Positions 52,134 through 63,160 of a stretch of DNA of 64,000 nucleotides are shown in pieces. The position numbers and the translations under genes were made by a program. The stretch is from Bactrocera neohumeralis (Eukaryota > Arthropoda > Insecta > Diptera > Tephritidae), in the NCBI RefSeq assembly GCF_024586455.1, contig NC_065923.1:65817076-65881075 (forward strand), read 5' to 3'. Every line of letters starts with the position of its first letter. Position 1 is the stretch's first letter. The notes under the pieces are model-generated. The model saw nothing but the letters and a program-made list of their open reading frames with translations. It made no database searches and was not told where the DNA came from.

Positions 52134-52180
52134 GCGTCCAGTTTATTGTTTACTTGAGCTTCGAATTCGAATTGAATCTT

Positions 52181-52196
52181 TCAGTATTCTTTCAGT
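52181..52196 (+). promoter_or_regulatory. Candidate initiator sites of CLIP-SPH gene
   Basis: Two TCAGT motifs (52181-52185 and 52192-52196) match the arthropod initiator consensus and lie about 180-195 bases before the ATG. No TATA box is at the expected -30 position. The transcription start is therefore only a guess. Confidence 0.25.
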
Positions 52197-52375
52197 GGCT
52201 CTGTGATTAAGTTGTGAACACAGCAAAACTCGCAAATTTAATAGTGTTTCATTTATGTACTTATTTTAGTATATATTTCATATATATGTAAAAAAAATAC
52301 ATACATATATATATATATACATTATTATTTGCATAAATTCATTGTGTAAAATTTAATCACCAACATATTGTGGTG

Positions 52376-52439
52376 ATGAGTATTCCTCGATGTGGTATGC
52401 TCTTTAGCATACTCTCATACCAGCTACTCGTTATTGCAG
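52376..52439 (+). CDS. CLIP-SPH exon 1: signal peptide
   Basis: The ATG at 52376 opens MSIPRCGMLFSILSYQLLVI then A, a hydrophobic leader that suits a secreted protein. The donor GTGAGT begins at 52440. The exon ends one base into a codon (phase 1). This start was chosen because it gives the leader directly before the CLIP domain; no in-frame ATG nearby gives a better leader. Confidence 0.8.
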
Positions 52440-55400
52440 GTGAGTTTTTTCTGTTTTAAATACAAATTAGCCGGGTTTCGAACCTACTGTTCGCTGATCC
52501 GTTATTTTAGAGAATTTAATAGCTTTAAAAAAACATAGTTTAAGAAAGAAATTCTTAATTATTTTATTTTCCAATTTTCAGTTGCACAAAACGCATGTTT
52601 ATATTCCACTGATACGAAAGGTATTTGCAGACCATACGCTGATTGCAAGGAATTACATCACAAAGTAATTTTCCAAAATGACGCTTGTGAGGTAGATTAT
52701 TTTAAATCAATTTTAAACAATATATGATAAATAAGAAAAATAAATTACATTTTTTAAGGCAAATACCTATTGTTGTCCTAATCATCTTATAACGCCGCCA
52801 CATATTAATAATATAAATAACTACAAGCCAGAACTCAAACCCAATCATGAAAATCCTCCTTTACCGAATGAACTGATTCATGCAATTTGGGACGAACCTG
52901 GCGAAGACTTCCAATCAACCTCCAATCGATAATACAGCATTTATACCAGCTGGCGATAATGTAGAAATTCCACAACTACCTAAACCGGCTTTTAATGACG
53001 ATTGGAATTTGAACCCTACCTATGTGCCAGAGGTTCAAGAAGATCCAAATATAAATGCACCATGGGGTAATGGTGAACAAATATTTTTACCAATAGCTGT
53101 TCCAGGGGTTCAAGTGTATCCAGAAATTCCACAACTACACAACCCGGCCTTTAATGCCATTTTCAATTCGAACCCTACATATGTGCCAGAGTTTCAAGAA
53201 AATCCAAACATAAATGCACCATGGGAGAATGATGAACAAATATTTCCACCAATAGCTGTGCCAGGAATTCCAGTGCAACCATTGCATCCATCAGTAGCTA
53301 TTCCAGGCCGTCAAGTGAGCTCAGTAAATGATTTACTGAAATTTCCAGACATTGGATTACATCCAGTATATGCATCTACAACTGCTGTCGTCACCGAAAG
53401 TGCTACTCAAACTACACCAAAACCAATAACTACGACTACTACAGAGGCAATACCAGTTTTCGATGAGGAGTTCTACAGACGTTTAGGCTTAGCTTTCGGT
53501 AATAAATACAACCAATACCACCAGCAAGACGTTGTTACGCCACAAATTGACGTTGAAACTTCAACAGTGGATGTAATAATCGAAGAAGTTACGACGAATA
53601 CTTCTAGTGTGATGAACAATTTAAACCAATTGGGCTTGTATAAATTAAGCTCGCAGAAGTGTGGTTTTGTACATGTTGAAAATGATCCGTCGGAGAGCAA
53701 TACTGAGGCGCATTTACTTGAATTCCCCTGGTTGGCTTTGTTGCGTTATGAAAGCGGGAGTAGAACTCCAAATTTTTCGTGTGGTGGCTCGCTGATCACC
53801 GAACGTTGGGTGCTGACGGCAGCAAGTTGCATACGGAAAACATTGTGAGTAGTGTATTTATAAAAAATATTATATAAATATTATTATTATTATCTGTTAA
53901 TATTTTTATTATTGAATTTAATTTCGTTTTCGTTTGGAATGATCTGCTTGTACATTTCAGTAATCGCATTTTATTGCATTTCATATTATACTATTTACAT
54001 TATTTGGACCTTGTAACCTTTCCCAAAGCGTTTTCACTCTCCAGTTTACCGGTTCTATTTTTTTCTAATTTAATACATTTTAAGCACCACGTGGTTAGTT
54101 AAACTGTTTTTATATTTTCTTTCACAGAGCAGTAACCATTTCCTTTTTTTAAATTGTCGTCAAGTTATTTTATTTCGCTCACGATTTTCAATTTCACTAT
54201 CGATTTCATGAATTTTATTACATTCGATCATTTTTCATTTCAATTTCACTTATTTGTTCCCAAAATTTCATTTCACTTAGGCATAATCCATATTAGCTAT
54301 AATTTTTCGTTCAATTCTTTCGTTTAAAGTGAATCGCTTTTAATTTTGCCTACATTTCATTTTTCGTTTTATGATATTAATTTCTTTTTCCACTATCTTT
54401 TAAAATATATTTCACGTGATTACAAACTGATTTCATCTCAACAGTATGACTATCAATTCGATCATATCTTTAGCATACTCTAAATATGCTAAACTGGAAA
54501 GATTTCGCTTGATTTGAATTATTATTAATTAGGTTTCTTGAATTCCATACTAATTTCACTCTTTTATTCTAAAATTATATTTTAACGTACTTATTATCCC
54601 TATGATATCCTATCATCTGATCTGTTTAAAATGAATTTCAATTTCACCTTTCTCATTTTATCCTATTAATTTCGTTTTCCACTACACATACCGTACACTA
54701 AAACATATTTCAGGTGACTACAAATTGTAGATGTACAAGGTCTGTCGCAAAAGAAACAGGACTGTTAAAAAAAAAAACAAAAAATTTATATTTTTCAAAA
54801 GTTAAATTTTTTTATTGAAAGTAGTTTAATTGCGCTTCGATACAGCGTTTAGCCCGGTCAACTAGCATTTCAAATGAGTGTTTAAGGTCATTTTTCGGAA
54901 TGCTCTTGAGAATATCGGTCGTCGCCTTTTGGATAGCTGAAATGTCCTGAAACCAGTGTCCTTTCATGGGCAAATGAAGTTTTCCGAATTGGTAAAAATC
55001 ACAGGCTGCCAGATCAGATGAGTAGGGTGAATGAGTAATGGTTAATATGGAGTTTTTTGTCAAAAAATCAGTGACAAGCGTCGACCGATGGCACGGCGCA
55101 TTATCGTGCAACAGGCGCCAGGACCCTGCCTCACGGTATTGTGGTCGAGCACGACGAATGCGTGACAAAAGACGTTTCATAACACCAAGGTAAAACACAG
55201 CATTAATCGTTTGGCCAGATGGGACGAACTCTCGGTGTACAGTACCCTCGGAATCGTAAAAACAAATCAGCATTGTCTTTATTTTTGACTTCTGATGACG
55301 ACCGACTTCTGATCGTCACAGAGGTCCTCACGACCTTCTTGGAATCGCTTAAACCACTCATGCACATTACTACGGGATAGGCACTGATCACCATAAACTT

Positions 55401-56843
55401 TTTTCATTATTTTAAATGTTTCAGTAAACGTTTTCCCAAGTTTAAAACAAAATTTAATATTTGCTCTTTGTTCAAAATGCATTTTACGACCGATGACCAA
55501 AACCTGCTGTCACTTTTTGATCGATAACATCGATTGTAGTTATCTAATTGTCTTAAAATTTTTACGAAATGTCAACAAGAGATCAAACTTTTTATTTCAT
55601 ATACCCACCAATAGGTGGCGCCACCAGAAACAGTTATATTTAAAAATTTCTGTTTCTTTTGCGACAGACCTTGTACATAAATACCTATTATATAGTACAT
55701 TATATATATAAAAGTCTATAGACATTCCAATTACTTGAAATATTTCTCGTAAATTTAACTTAAATATCAATTTTCATTACATTTCATTAATAATGAAACA
55801 ATTTTGATGATTTTCTTCTTTTTAATAAGTTACTCAAACAAACCCATTTTATTTCAAACTAATTCGCTTTGAATAATTTAATTTCGCCAAATAAACTGTA
55901 GTGAAATATGCTTTGTTTTATTCCACGTTCAAAATTTTACTTTCATTTATTCCATTTCAATTAAAACGATTACATCCCTTCACTTAAATTTTATGACAAT
56001 ATACTTTTATTTTTCTTAAACTATATACATTTTAGAATCGGCGTACGCTTAGGTGAATATAAGATATCAACCAAATCGAACAAGGATTGCGTACGAAATT
56101 CATGTTCTGTTTATAAGGATTATAAAATAGCCATATCAGTAAAACATGCGGATTATAAACCGGAAACGGGTGTCAAGGATATTGCACTAATAAAATTAAA
56201 AGCGAGAGTTGATATGACTAGTAAGTGGAAGTTATAGCGATTGCTAACATTAAAAATAATTAAAAAAAAAAATTATTTTAAACATAAAAGAATTATTTTA
56301 AATAGTATGAAATTAATGTATTTCAGAAAATATCAAAACGATTTGTTTACCTACAAAAGTTGAACATTTCAATGTGCCCTATGATAATACGCCTCTCACA
56401 ATATCCGGTTGGGGTTTGAACAAAACAGGTGAGTTCCAGAATCATTGCATTTTTAGTAATATACCTTCTTTAAAGCTTAAAGCATTTAGATTATATATAA
56501 TTTGTCTAACCCCACTTCAGGTGCCACCGAAGTGATGAAGAAGCACGCTATTAACCGCAGTAAGTCACGAGTTTGCCAACAAGCTCTACCAGAACAGCGC
56601 GTACATCAATCCAAACTTTGCTTAACCACACGCCATGAGGAGCCCAGTACTTGCAGCGGAGACAACGGTGGTCCCATTATATGGCTGGTGAACGATAACA
56701 CTCAATTTTTTACACAAATCGGCGTTGTGCCATTCGGCATGGATAAATGCGGCGCTGCTGATGGTATTATTTCGGCTTATTATGTTGAGAGTGTTGCCGA
56801 TTCAATGGAGTGGATTACGAAAGTTATTGGCGAGGATGAGTGA
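52376..56843 (+). CDS. CLIP-domain serine protease homologue (non-catalytic), six exons, frame break in exon 3
   Basis: This is a secreted haemolymph-type protein of the insect CLIP protease family. Coding exons: 52376-52439, 52582-52691, 52759-53844, 56036-56220, 56327-56428, 56521-56843; each internal exon edge has AG/GT borders. Order of parts: signal peptide, CLIP domain with six Cys (C-x9-C-x5-C...C...CC), Pro/Thr-rich linker of about 250 residues with a 53-residue duplication, then a chymotrypsin fold. Catalytic His is Ser (TAASC), Asp is kept (DIALIKL), catalytic Ser is Asn (GDNGGP), and the usual R-(I/V)-x-GG activation site before EFPWLALL is absent. So it cannot act as a protease; CLIP-SPHs are known as cofactors in prophenoloxidase and Toll cascades, which is inferred here. 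The VRLGEY and SGWG motifs resemble the Easter/MP1 type. The exon sum is 3n+1: one frame break lies at 52877-52929. Intron 3 (53845-56035) holds an antisense mariner. It may be a real gene with a sequence error or a recent pseudogene. Confidence 0.85.
52582..52691 (+). CDS. CLIP-SPH exon 2: CLIP domain, main part
   Basis: It reads AQNACLYSTDTKGICRPYAD, then CKELHHKVIFQNDACE. These give the first four CLIP cysteines. The acceptor is TTTTCAG at 52575-52581 and the donor is GTAGAT at 52692. The exon ends in phase 0, which fixes the frame of exon 3. Confidence 0.85.
52759..53844 (+). CDS. CLIP-SPH exon 3: CLIP end, linker, start of protease-like domain
   Basis: It opens with ANTYCCP, the final Cys pair of the CLIP domain, in the frame dictated by exon 2. 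That frame runs to a TAA at 52930. The frame that carries the rest of the protein opens only after a TGA at 52874-52876 and runs uninterrupted to the donor at 53845. The later part holds two 53-residue linker repeats, a Thr-rich segment (TTPKPITTTTTEAIP, about 53410-53460), the linker Cys (QKCGF), EFPWLALLRY and CGGSLITERWVLTAASC. Confidence 0.85.
52877..52929 (+). other. Reading-frame break in exon 3
   Basis: The upstream frame (CLIP end, then ELIHAIWDEPGEDF) and the downstream frame (NQPPIDNTAFIPAG) overlap only in this interval. The downstream frame needs one extra base. There is no GT between 52801 and 52935, so a GT-AG intron cannot repair it. The six-exon coding sum (1870 bases) also leaves one base over. 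Confidence 0.85.
52964..53281 (+). repeat. 159-bp tandem duplication in linker of CLIP-SPH
   Basis: Unit 1 (52964-53122) and unit 2 (53123-53281) are head to tail and each encode 53 residues. Both begin EIPQL, contain NPTYVPE, NPNINAPW or DPNINAPW, EQIF and PIAVPG, and end with VYP or VQP. An older third unit may exist upstream (HAIWDEPGEDF resembles NAPWENDEQIF), before the frame break. Confidence 0.9.
53845..56035 (+). other. CLIP-SPH intron 3 (holds a mariner)
   Basis: The donor is GTGAGT at 53845 and the acceptor is TTTTAG at 56030-56035. At about 2.2 kb it is much longer than the gene's other introns (67-142 bases). About 940 bases are the mariner at 54736-55673; the rest is AT-rich with many ATTTCA/TTTCAT words and no coding frame. 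Confidence 0.85.
54736..55673 (-). mobile_element. Internally deleted mariner with intact terminal repeats
   Basis: Terminal inverted repeats start CAAGGTCTGTCGCAAAAGAA and end with the exact reverse complement at 55650-55673, flanked by TA on both sides (54734-54735 and 55674-55675), as expected for mariner target duplication. The minus strand encodes the N-terminal HTH part (55279-55500; MHFEQRANIKFCFKLGKTFT, SNVHEWFKRFQEGRED) and the C-terminal part (54812-55273; FYDSEGTVHREFVPSGQTIN, LLHDNAPCHRS, HSPYSSDLAACDFYQF). The spacing between HDN and ACD is 34 residues (DD34D). The region with the first catalytic Asp is deleted, so the copy is non-autonomous. It could still be mobilised if a related transposase is present. 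It lies antisense in intron 3 of the CLIP-SPH gene. Confidence 0.95.
56036..56220 (+). CDS. CLIP-SPH exon 4: central protease-like domain
   Basis: It reads IGVRLGEYKISTKSNKDCVR, then NSCSVYKDYKIAISVKHADY, then KPETGVKDIALIKLKARVDM. VRLGEY and DIAL are chymotrypsin-fold landmarks; DIAL carries the position of the catalytic Asp, which is retained. The acceptor is TTTTAG (56030-56035) and the donor is GTAAGT (56221). Confidence 0.9.
56327..56428 (+). CDS. CLIP-SPH exon 5
   Basis: It reads NIKTICLPTKVEHFNVPYDN then TPLTISGWGLNKT. The CLP and SGWG motifs are conserved in S1-fold proteins. The acceptor is TTTCAG (56321-56326) and the donor is GTGAGT (56429). Confidence 0.9.
56521..56843 (+). CDS. 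CLIP-SPH exon 6: C-terminal protease-like part
   Basis: It begins GATEVMKKHAINRSKSRVCQ and contains STCSGDNGGPIIW, where the catalytic Ser of GDSGGP is Asn, and DKCGAADGIISAYYV near the end. The stop is at 56841-56843 after VIGEDE. The acceptor is CACTTCAG ending at 56520. Confidence 0.9.
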
Positions 56844-56904
56844 TGGAGCAATATGATTTAAAAATGCATGTTTCGAGTTCAAAAGTATATTTGTAAAATT
56901 GAAA

Positions 56905-56910
56905 AATAAA
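56905..56910 (+). terminator. Poly-A signal of CLIP-SPH gene
   Basis: AATAAA lies about 62 bases after the stop codon. Confidence 0.7.
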
Positions 56911-56919
56911 AAATATTTA

Positions 56920-57329
56920 TATTTAAAAAATATAGGATGAACTAACGTAATCAAAATTTGCTAAATGACTTTGTCTATACTCGAAAGAAAAATTAATCGA
57001 AAGAGTACCAAATTCATATTTTAACTCATCAAGAAATAGATACGATTTTCGATTTCGGTATACTTCATTTCCAAAATCGAATAATCCTACTGATTTCTAT
57101 TTAAAAATATAACCTTCCTAGTTGTATCTATTGTAAATTAGCTTTATAACTTTTTAACGAAAATAAATTATTAGACTGATGCGAAGAGGTTTTAGACAGA
57201 ATGCCTTTAAGGCTCAGAACTAAAAAAAAGAAAGAAAATAACAGTTTTTGACTCTAATGGAGATAATTTAAAAGTACATATTGCTTTCAAAACATAAAAA
57301 AGTTTTATTTTTATGTAAGATTTTTAGGT
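56920..57329. other. Intergenic DNA, no gene seen
   Basis: It is AT-rich spacer between the CLIP-SPH gene and a LINE relic. Nothing was recognised in it. Confidence 0.5.
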
Positions 57330-57960
57330 TCAGTTTGATGGCTGATCCTCAAGATGTGGATTACACTTGTAGTTTTGTATGTTGATCTTCCCGAAGCTAT
57401 AAAATAGAACTCCTAGATATATGAAAGTATGTGCTCCCAAGCCTTGATCTCGCGAAAGTGGGATAATCAATAAAAAAGTGTTGAGATGTTCTTTCTTGTC
57501 TTCTATCAAACAGCTTCTTCAGCTGACATTGGGTAAAATTTTCAAACTCACAGCGTCGACGCCGTTGAGACAATTACCAGTTAGAACTCTCACCACTAGG
57601 AGGAGGCTGGCCTTATTGAAGAAAAAGAGCTCACTGGATTTCTTGCTATAGATTTCGATGTAAAAGATTCAGGACTGCATAAGAACTGATGGTGGCCCGC
57701 ACTGGCCAACTCCCGCGCAGCAGAGCTATCCAGTTGTCGAAAGAACAAAGAAAACGGAACAGCTCGTCAACTTTGCGGTTCGCTATGGTCTTGCACGCAT
57801 ACTAGTCTTATCATAAAGTAATTCGATGCCATTGATAGTGAGGTTAGACACCGCTCTCTAATTACGCGTTAAAATTTAGTAGCTCCGGCCTGCTTTCTAA
57901 GGGGCTAGACACGTCTCTAAGAAAGCTGCACTCCACAGAAGTACTATAAATCGACAGTTA
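57330..57960 (-). pseudogene. Jockey-like LINE 3' relic, copy 1
   Basis: It aligns by eye, in the same orientation, with the copy at 59870-60990. For example, ACTCTCACCACTAGGAGGAG (57583), GGTCTTGCACGCATACTAGT (57789), ATTCGATGCCATTGATAGTG (57821) and the CTGCTTTCTAAG...AAGCTGCACTCC stretch (about 57890-57935) have counterparts at about 60115, 60310, 60346 and 60430-60478. The 57583-57700 segment corresponds to the 3' end of ORF2 (Cys/His tail). It is more decayed than copy 2 and has no open frame. Confidence 0.65.
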
Positions 57961-59869
57961 ACTTAATGACACGAGCATCGACATGAGCAGCGCTAAAGTA
58001 TTCAGAAAACCTGAAACTGAAGTTTATAGATAGTTCCGTTTTTAGAACACAGAATAAAATGGGTAAAATTGTATCAAATCAGACGAAATGAACAGAATTG
58101 AAGAAAGTTCCACTTGACTCCATTACTTCGACAAGACTATAAATAGACACTAAATATCTGGTTTTTGTTCCAAATCCCTTGCATAGAACGCTTGATATTC
58201 AGAATATGTTTTCGATAACTCTTAGAAATGATGAGGTTATTTTCACTTCAAACGAAATCAGCTGTTGAACAGCGTTTGCGCTTGACACATCTATTTTCCT
58301 TTTTGCCAGCTGAGTTTTGATAATAAATTAAAATTGAATTATATCTTCGTCACATTCTAAGGGCGATAATAGAAGTTGACTTAACTCTCGCCCCGCTCAA
58401 TTATATAAAACTTTTGAATCTTTTTTTGTAAAAATGTAAACAAAAATCCTTACAAATTTGTTGCACAAATGGGCGTAATTTAAGCGCTAATTTATGCACT
58501 GACTGTCTGCAGAGTAACAAGAAACCGACTCTAGCGCCGGCTTTTTGGGGTAATTTCGTGGTAAATGATAATGCAATTTAATTGATATGGCAAACAAAAA
58601 TAATTTATTGCAACAGGCAGACGGTACAATATATGAGCGGGCCCACAATTGCAGAGGGGTGATTCTTTGCCTGCCTTCTTGCCACAGTTAGCTATCTGAT
58701 AGGCATATTTATATTGTTGTTAGCGAATTTACAACATATGCGTACAATTTTTGGGTGAAAATGTGGCAAAGTGAAAGTGAAATTTGAGACGACTAAACGG
58801 TGTTGCGAAAAAGGTGAGTGGAGACGGCTTAAATGCATGTTGATAGGCATCAATGTGTGTGTGTAAAAAAATGAGAAATGTTACCGAAAACCTTGAATTA
58901 ATTTGTGTGTAAGTATGTGTATTAAGAAAGCGTGCTGCATAAGCATTTTAAGCCTCATTTGACAGCTCATTCGAAAGCAATATTGCGCGCCTTCTCAAGT
59001 GGCAGGCCATAACTCATTTTTGTATGTATGTATGCGTGTGTTAAAAGTATTTTAAATTGAATTTACACATAAATTAAAATATTGCATATTTATTTTAATT
59101 ATATGACAAAGCGTTGGCAGCCGAGCAGCTGTTCTACCCTCTCCAGCGGTAAATTTGCATTTTGTGTTCGCTTTTGGCCGCGTTACGCTACAGTTACACG
59201 CGCCACACACGCGTTGCATGCGAAAAATATGCGTAAGAGCACGCTAAGTGTGCGAATTTTTCCTACTGCGCGTCCATGTATGGTAAGTGTCATAATAAAT
59301 AAATAAATTTAAAATGCATTAATTCAATATGTTTTTTTGCTTTGTGTATTTGCAAAACCCATTCTAACTTGGGCTGGGAAATTTTTTACTGCGGGGTATC
59401 ATGTAGTGGTGTATTGACACGGAAACATATGTTAATATAGTTTTTATGCGAAAATTAGTGAGGGTTTGGGATCCTGCCGAGAAAAAGTGGTGAGTTAAAA
59501 GTTGTGCAGATCCACGAAGTGTTAAATGTCTACCACTACACAAACTATCTAAAATTCTAAGCGATTGCATTATTCAATAGGCAGTTATAGTGTGAATTGC
59601 AAATCTTTTTCTAAGTTTAGTTAGATTCCATAGTTTTAGATTTCGTACTAATAGTTCGCACTTTACATCCGTCCCAACCAGTTCTAAAGCTAACAATTGA
59701 CGAAGGGAATCGAATCAATGATTTTTTTCTCATGGTTATTGCTATCAAAATAGCCAATGAGTTAGATTAGATTAAGTAAGGTTAGATGGCTGATCTACAG
59801 AGATCCCACGTAGACTGCTATATGTAGTACTTTGTGAAGTCATAGAAAAGAAGAATTCCTTAGGTCGAA
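57961..59869. other. Intergenic DNA, no gene seen
   Basis: Non-coding sequence separates the two same-strand LINE relics. Frames at 59082-59306 and 59364-59570 have no recognisable motif. Confidence 0.5.
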
Positions 59870-60990
59870 CTTATAAATTAGCAAAAACGCTTATTAGCCA
59901 ACATAAAATTTGCTCTGGCGTTTAATGTCCACTACCGCCAGTTCGGTGGGTTGTCTGAGCATATGCGCTTTCAAGTATTTAAATTTGACCGGCCCAATGC
60001 AGGATAGTCAAGAGTTTTTTCTATACCATCTTCTTCCATACAACTTCTGCAGATGACGTCTGCTAAGATTCCCAACCTTACAACATGGACGCCAATAGGG
60101 CAATGGCCTTCAAAAGCCTCACAACTAGGGAAAGGCTAGCCTTACTGAGGGAAAAGAGATCACTAGATCTTTCGCGATCGACCTTGGGCCAAAAGGCTTT
60201 CGCGACAGCGCATTCCAAGCTTTCACAATCACTCCCATTCTACCGATAGCGGTTCTAGTATGTCTTTTCGTGCTAGCTCATCAGCTTTACATTTTCATGC
60301 GATTCCGCTCTGGCCTTGCACCCATACCAGTTTTATCACAAAGACATTCGATACTATTGATAGCAAGGTTAAGCACTTCTTGACCAACCCTGAACGCACT
60401 GTTAATGAGTTCAAGGTTGGTATCGCTACTCTGCTTTCTGAGTGGATGGTCACTTCTGAGAAGGAGGCTGCACTCCCGAGCAGTAAATCTACTGCTACCT
60501 AATGGCTGCAACCTAGAAGACACAACAATACTCAGGAAGCTGAAAATGTAGTTGATAGAGAGCTCGGGACAGCAAATCCCTCCACCAAGCTTTGACCCAT
60601 CCGTAAAGAAGCTCACTGCCCCTTTCCGTCCATGGCTTCTTTCCACCCACAATTACCTCGCCGGTAAATGGTCAGAGAAGGAACCGCCAGATTTCTGTTT
60701 GGAGACTCCATGACCCAAGTTATCCGGTATGTAGTCAAAGTGTGTGGATATCCGAGTGTGCTCTTTTAAAAACCCAGATTCTCTGAGTCTGAAAGCAACT
60801 TTCGCAGCCATAAACCTTCCTACGATATCTACGGGTACTATGTGCAAGATAGCCTTAAGAGCCATAGTTGGGGTAGACCTTAAAACACTACGCATACTGA
60901 CGAATCCGTCAGTTGCAGACGGATGTTCAGCTCTAATTTTTGCGTGCAATTGCGGTTGGACTCATTCCTCTTCTTCGAAATAGTAGTAAT
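59870..60990 (-). pseudogene. Jockey-like LINE 3' relic, copy 2 (RT end, RNase H, Cys tail)
   Basis: Read on the minus strand from right to left, 60949-60740 gives LRSTPTMALKAILHIVPVDI and MAAKVAFRLRESG, the region between RT and RNase H in jockey-group LINEs. Next, 60652-60287 gives AVSFFTDGSKLGGGICCPEL then SINYIFSF, the start of the RNase H domain with its FTDGSK motif. About 60140-59990 gives GHCPIGVHVVRLGILADVIC then RSCMEEDGIEKTLDYPALG, the conserved TGHC...C-x-x-C...E...H...CPAL tail. Stops and frame changes show that it is dead. Confidence 0.8.
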
Positions 60991-63160
60991 AGTCTCTTAG
61001 TGCAACTCCAAAAAAATACTGCCTTATTGTAAACCAAACGTCTGAAATAACACTCGTTATATGCCACTAACTTGAGTTTAAGGCTTTGTGTTCTGAAACC
61101 ACTTTTACCTACATACATATGTATATTTAGGAAGATTCTCACAAATTTCTTAATTATTTTGACTTATGTTATTTGTATGGTACATGGTACATATGGTACA
61201 TAATACATTAACTTAACTCCAAAACTCGAACTCAGTTATTTTTACAAAATTATAAACGTGTTCTGTTAAATATGAGTACATTGTCATATAAACTTGAGTT
61301 AAAAGCTTAATGTTTAATCTAAATTAAAATCAAAGTACAGATCAATCAGGTTTGTTAAGAATTCAGAGAAGGAGTTTTGTGTTCATAAAATTTTCGGGCT
61401 CTTTTTTGCTAACTCGGTACTTTTGACTAGTGTTATTGGTAAACCCTCAGATGCGAAGTCAAACTAGTTCTACTACAGAGATCACTATATGTGACCTGGT
61501 CTACGAAAAGGGAGCTAACGTGCGAAAACTGGTTTTCTGGGAAAAGCTGTTAAATATAATCGTCAGTTTCTCGTTATCTCATTAATTGTTCTCCTTTTTT
61601 TGACACCTAAGCCCCCTTTCCGTAGAACAGGTCACATATACTTACTTTTTTAAAGCAATATTCAAAGATGCTAAGAGCTTTATGTTGAACCGAATTCAAG
61701 AAAATTAGTCTCCATCTTACTTGAGGTCAGATCTCTGTGCTATCATATAGTCGAGGTTAAGAGTTTTTTTTAACTTTGCATTGCTCATTTTATGCAAATT
61801 GCAAAAATTCTAAGCCTTTACTAAAAAAAGTTTATTCTAAAATCTCAATAACAACATATTGTTGCACGCGTCCAACATCCTTCCGGTTTGCTAAAAGTTG
61901 AACAGATTTGTATGAGCCAAATACAAGAGAAACGAAAACATGTGTACATGTAAGTGCTAAAAACTGGCAGCTACAACTGCTTAGCAATACTTGCTTCCTG
62001 AATGTTAAAGGATACATGTTACAGGACAAGGTATAACGGTACACTAACAAGAGCAGCTCGAAGTGATTGCATAATCCCAGCTAAATTCAAGTATTTCTAA
62101 ATATGTATGTGGTCGAATACACCGTTAAGTATATTCAAAAATAAAAAAAAAACATAGAATAGTCTTGACAATAACAGACACGAACAACAACGACAAAAGC
62201 GGGAAGAATGCAGTAGAAATCAGCAGCAATAGTGGTAGTAGTGTACTCTATAAGCGAAAAGTGGCAAATGTAGCAAGCAGCAACATGCCACACGACATGC
62301 CAGGTCATAAATCAACAAGTTAAGTCACAGTCGTCGAATGTGGACTAAAAGTTTTCCGGAATTTCATATTTTAAAGGTTTTTTGTTGTGCGGAAACGGAA
62401 ATACACACAGACATTTATGTTTTCATACAGGGAGACAGGAGCTAGAGTTGCTAACGTGGAATAACATATGTGTTGCATGAATATATGTACGTATATATAT
62501 GATTTGTGGAACTTCTACTATTATAGCTACAAGAATCTACATATGTACATACATATTTATACTCTGTTGTGCCTTGGTTAAGTTGGAATATTTCGATTTA
62601 ATAAAAAATTCATGAAAATTTGTCAGCTTGTTGCGATGCTATTAATCATAGTTTGTTGCACTCAAATTTTCTGTTGTCATCAAAAACTAGTGTGTGGTGG
62701 ATAAAAAAGGGAGAAGCAAAAATGTGGTTAGGGCTAACAAGAACAGGCAATGTTTTATATATTGTGATGGTTTCGCCATTCTCTTTGCCCACATTTTAAG
62801 CGGTACTATTTGTTCCAAGACTGAATACTCTTTGTAGAACTATTAGATTCAGGAGGAGATCCTGAAGAAAATCAGCAGCAATACTCCTGAAGCTTAGACA
62901 CAACTACGGTCGGGTCTTTTGTTGCTTTATGAGACTCACATGCCGATATTGTCCTTCATTAAAGGAAGAGGCGCAAGAATTCCATCGAATCGAGAATTAC
63001 CAGGAAAAGTCAGTTAGATTATCAAAGTAGAACAAAACTTTCTCGGGAATCTGCATATATACACAAGACGTTAACGGAGATATAGTTGCCAATATCGCAT
63101 CATGTGATGCCCTAGCTACCTATATTTCAGTTGTTTGGCTCTGACTCATTGGCGAATCCA
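60991..63160. other. Intergenic DNA, no gene seen
   Basis: No protein-like frame was found. Short CATATGTA/TACATA-rich stretches (61115-61210, 62460-62560) are typical of dipteran intergenic DNA. Confidence 0.5.

Noticed and set aside
52801..52935. A small intron that would repair the frame of the CLIP-SPH gene
   Set aside because: There is no GT dinucleotide in the interval, and the few GC sites leave too short an intron.
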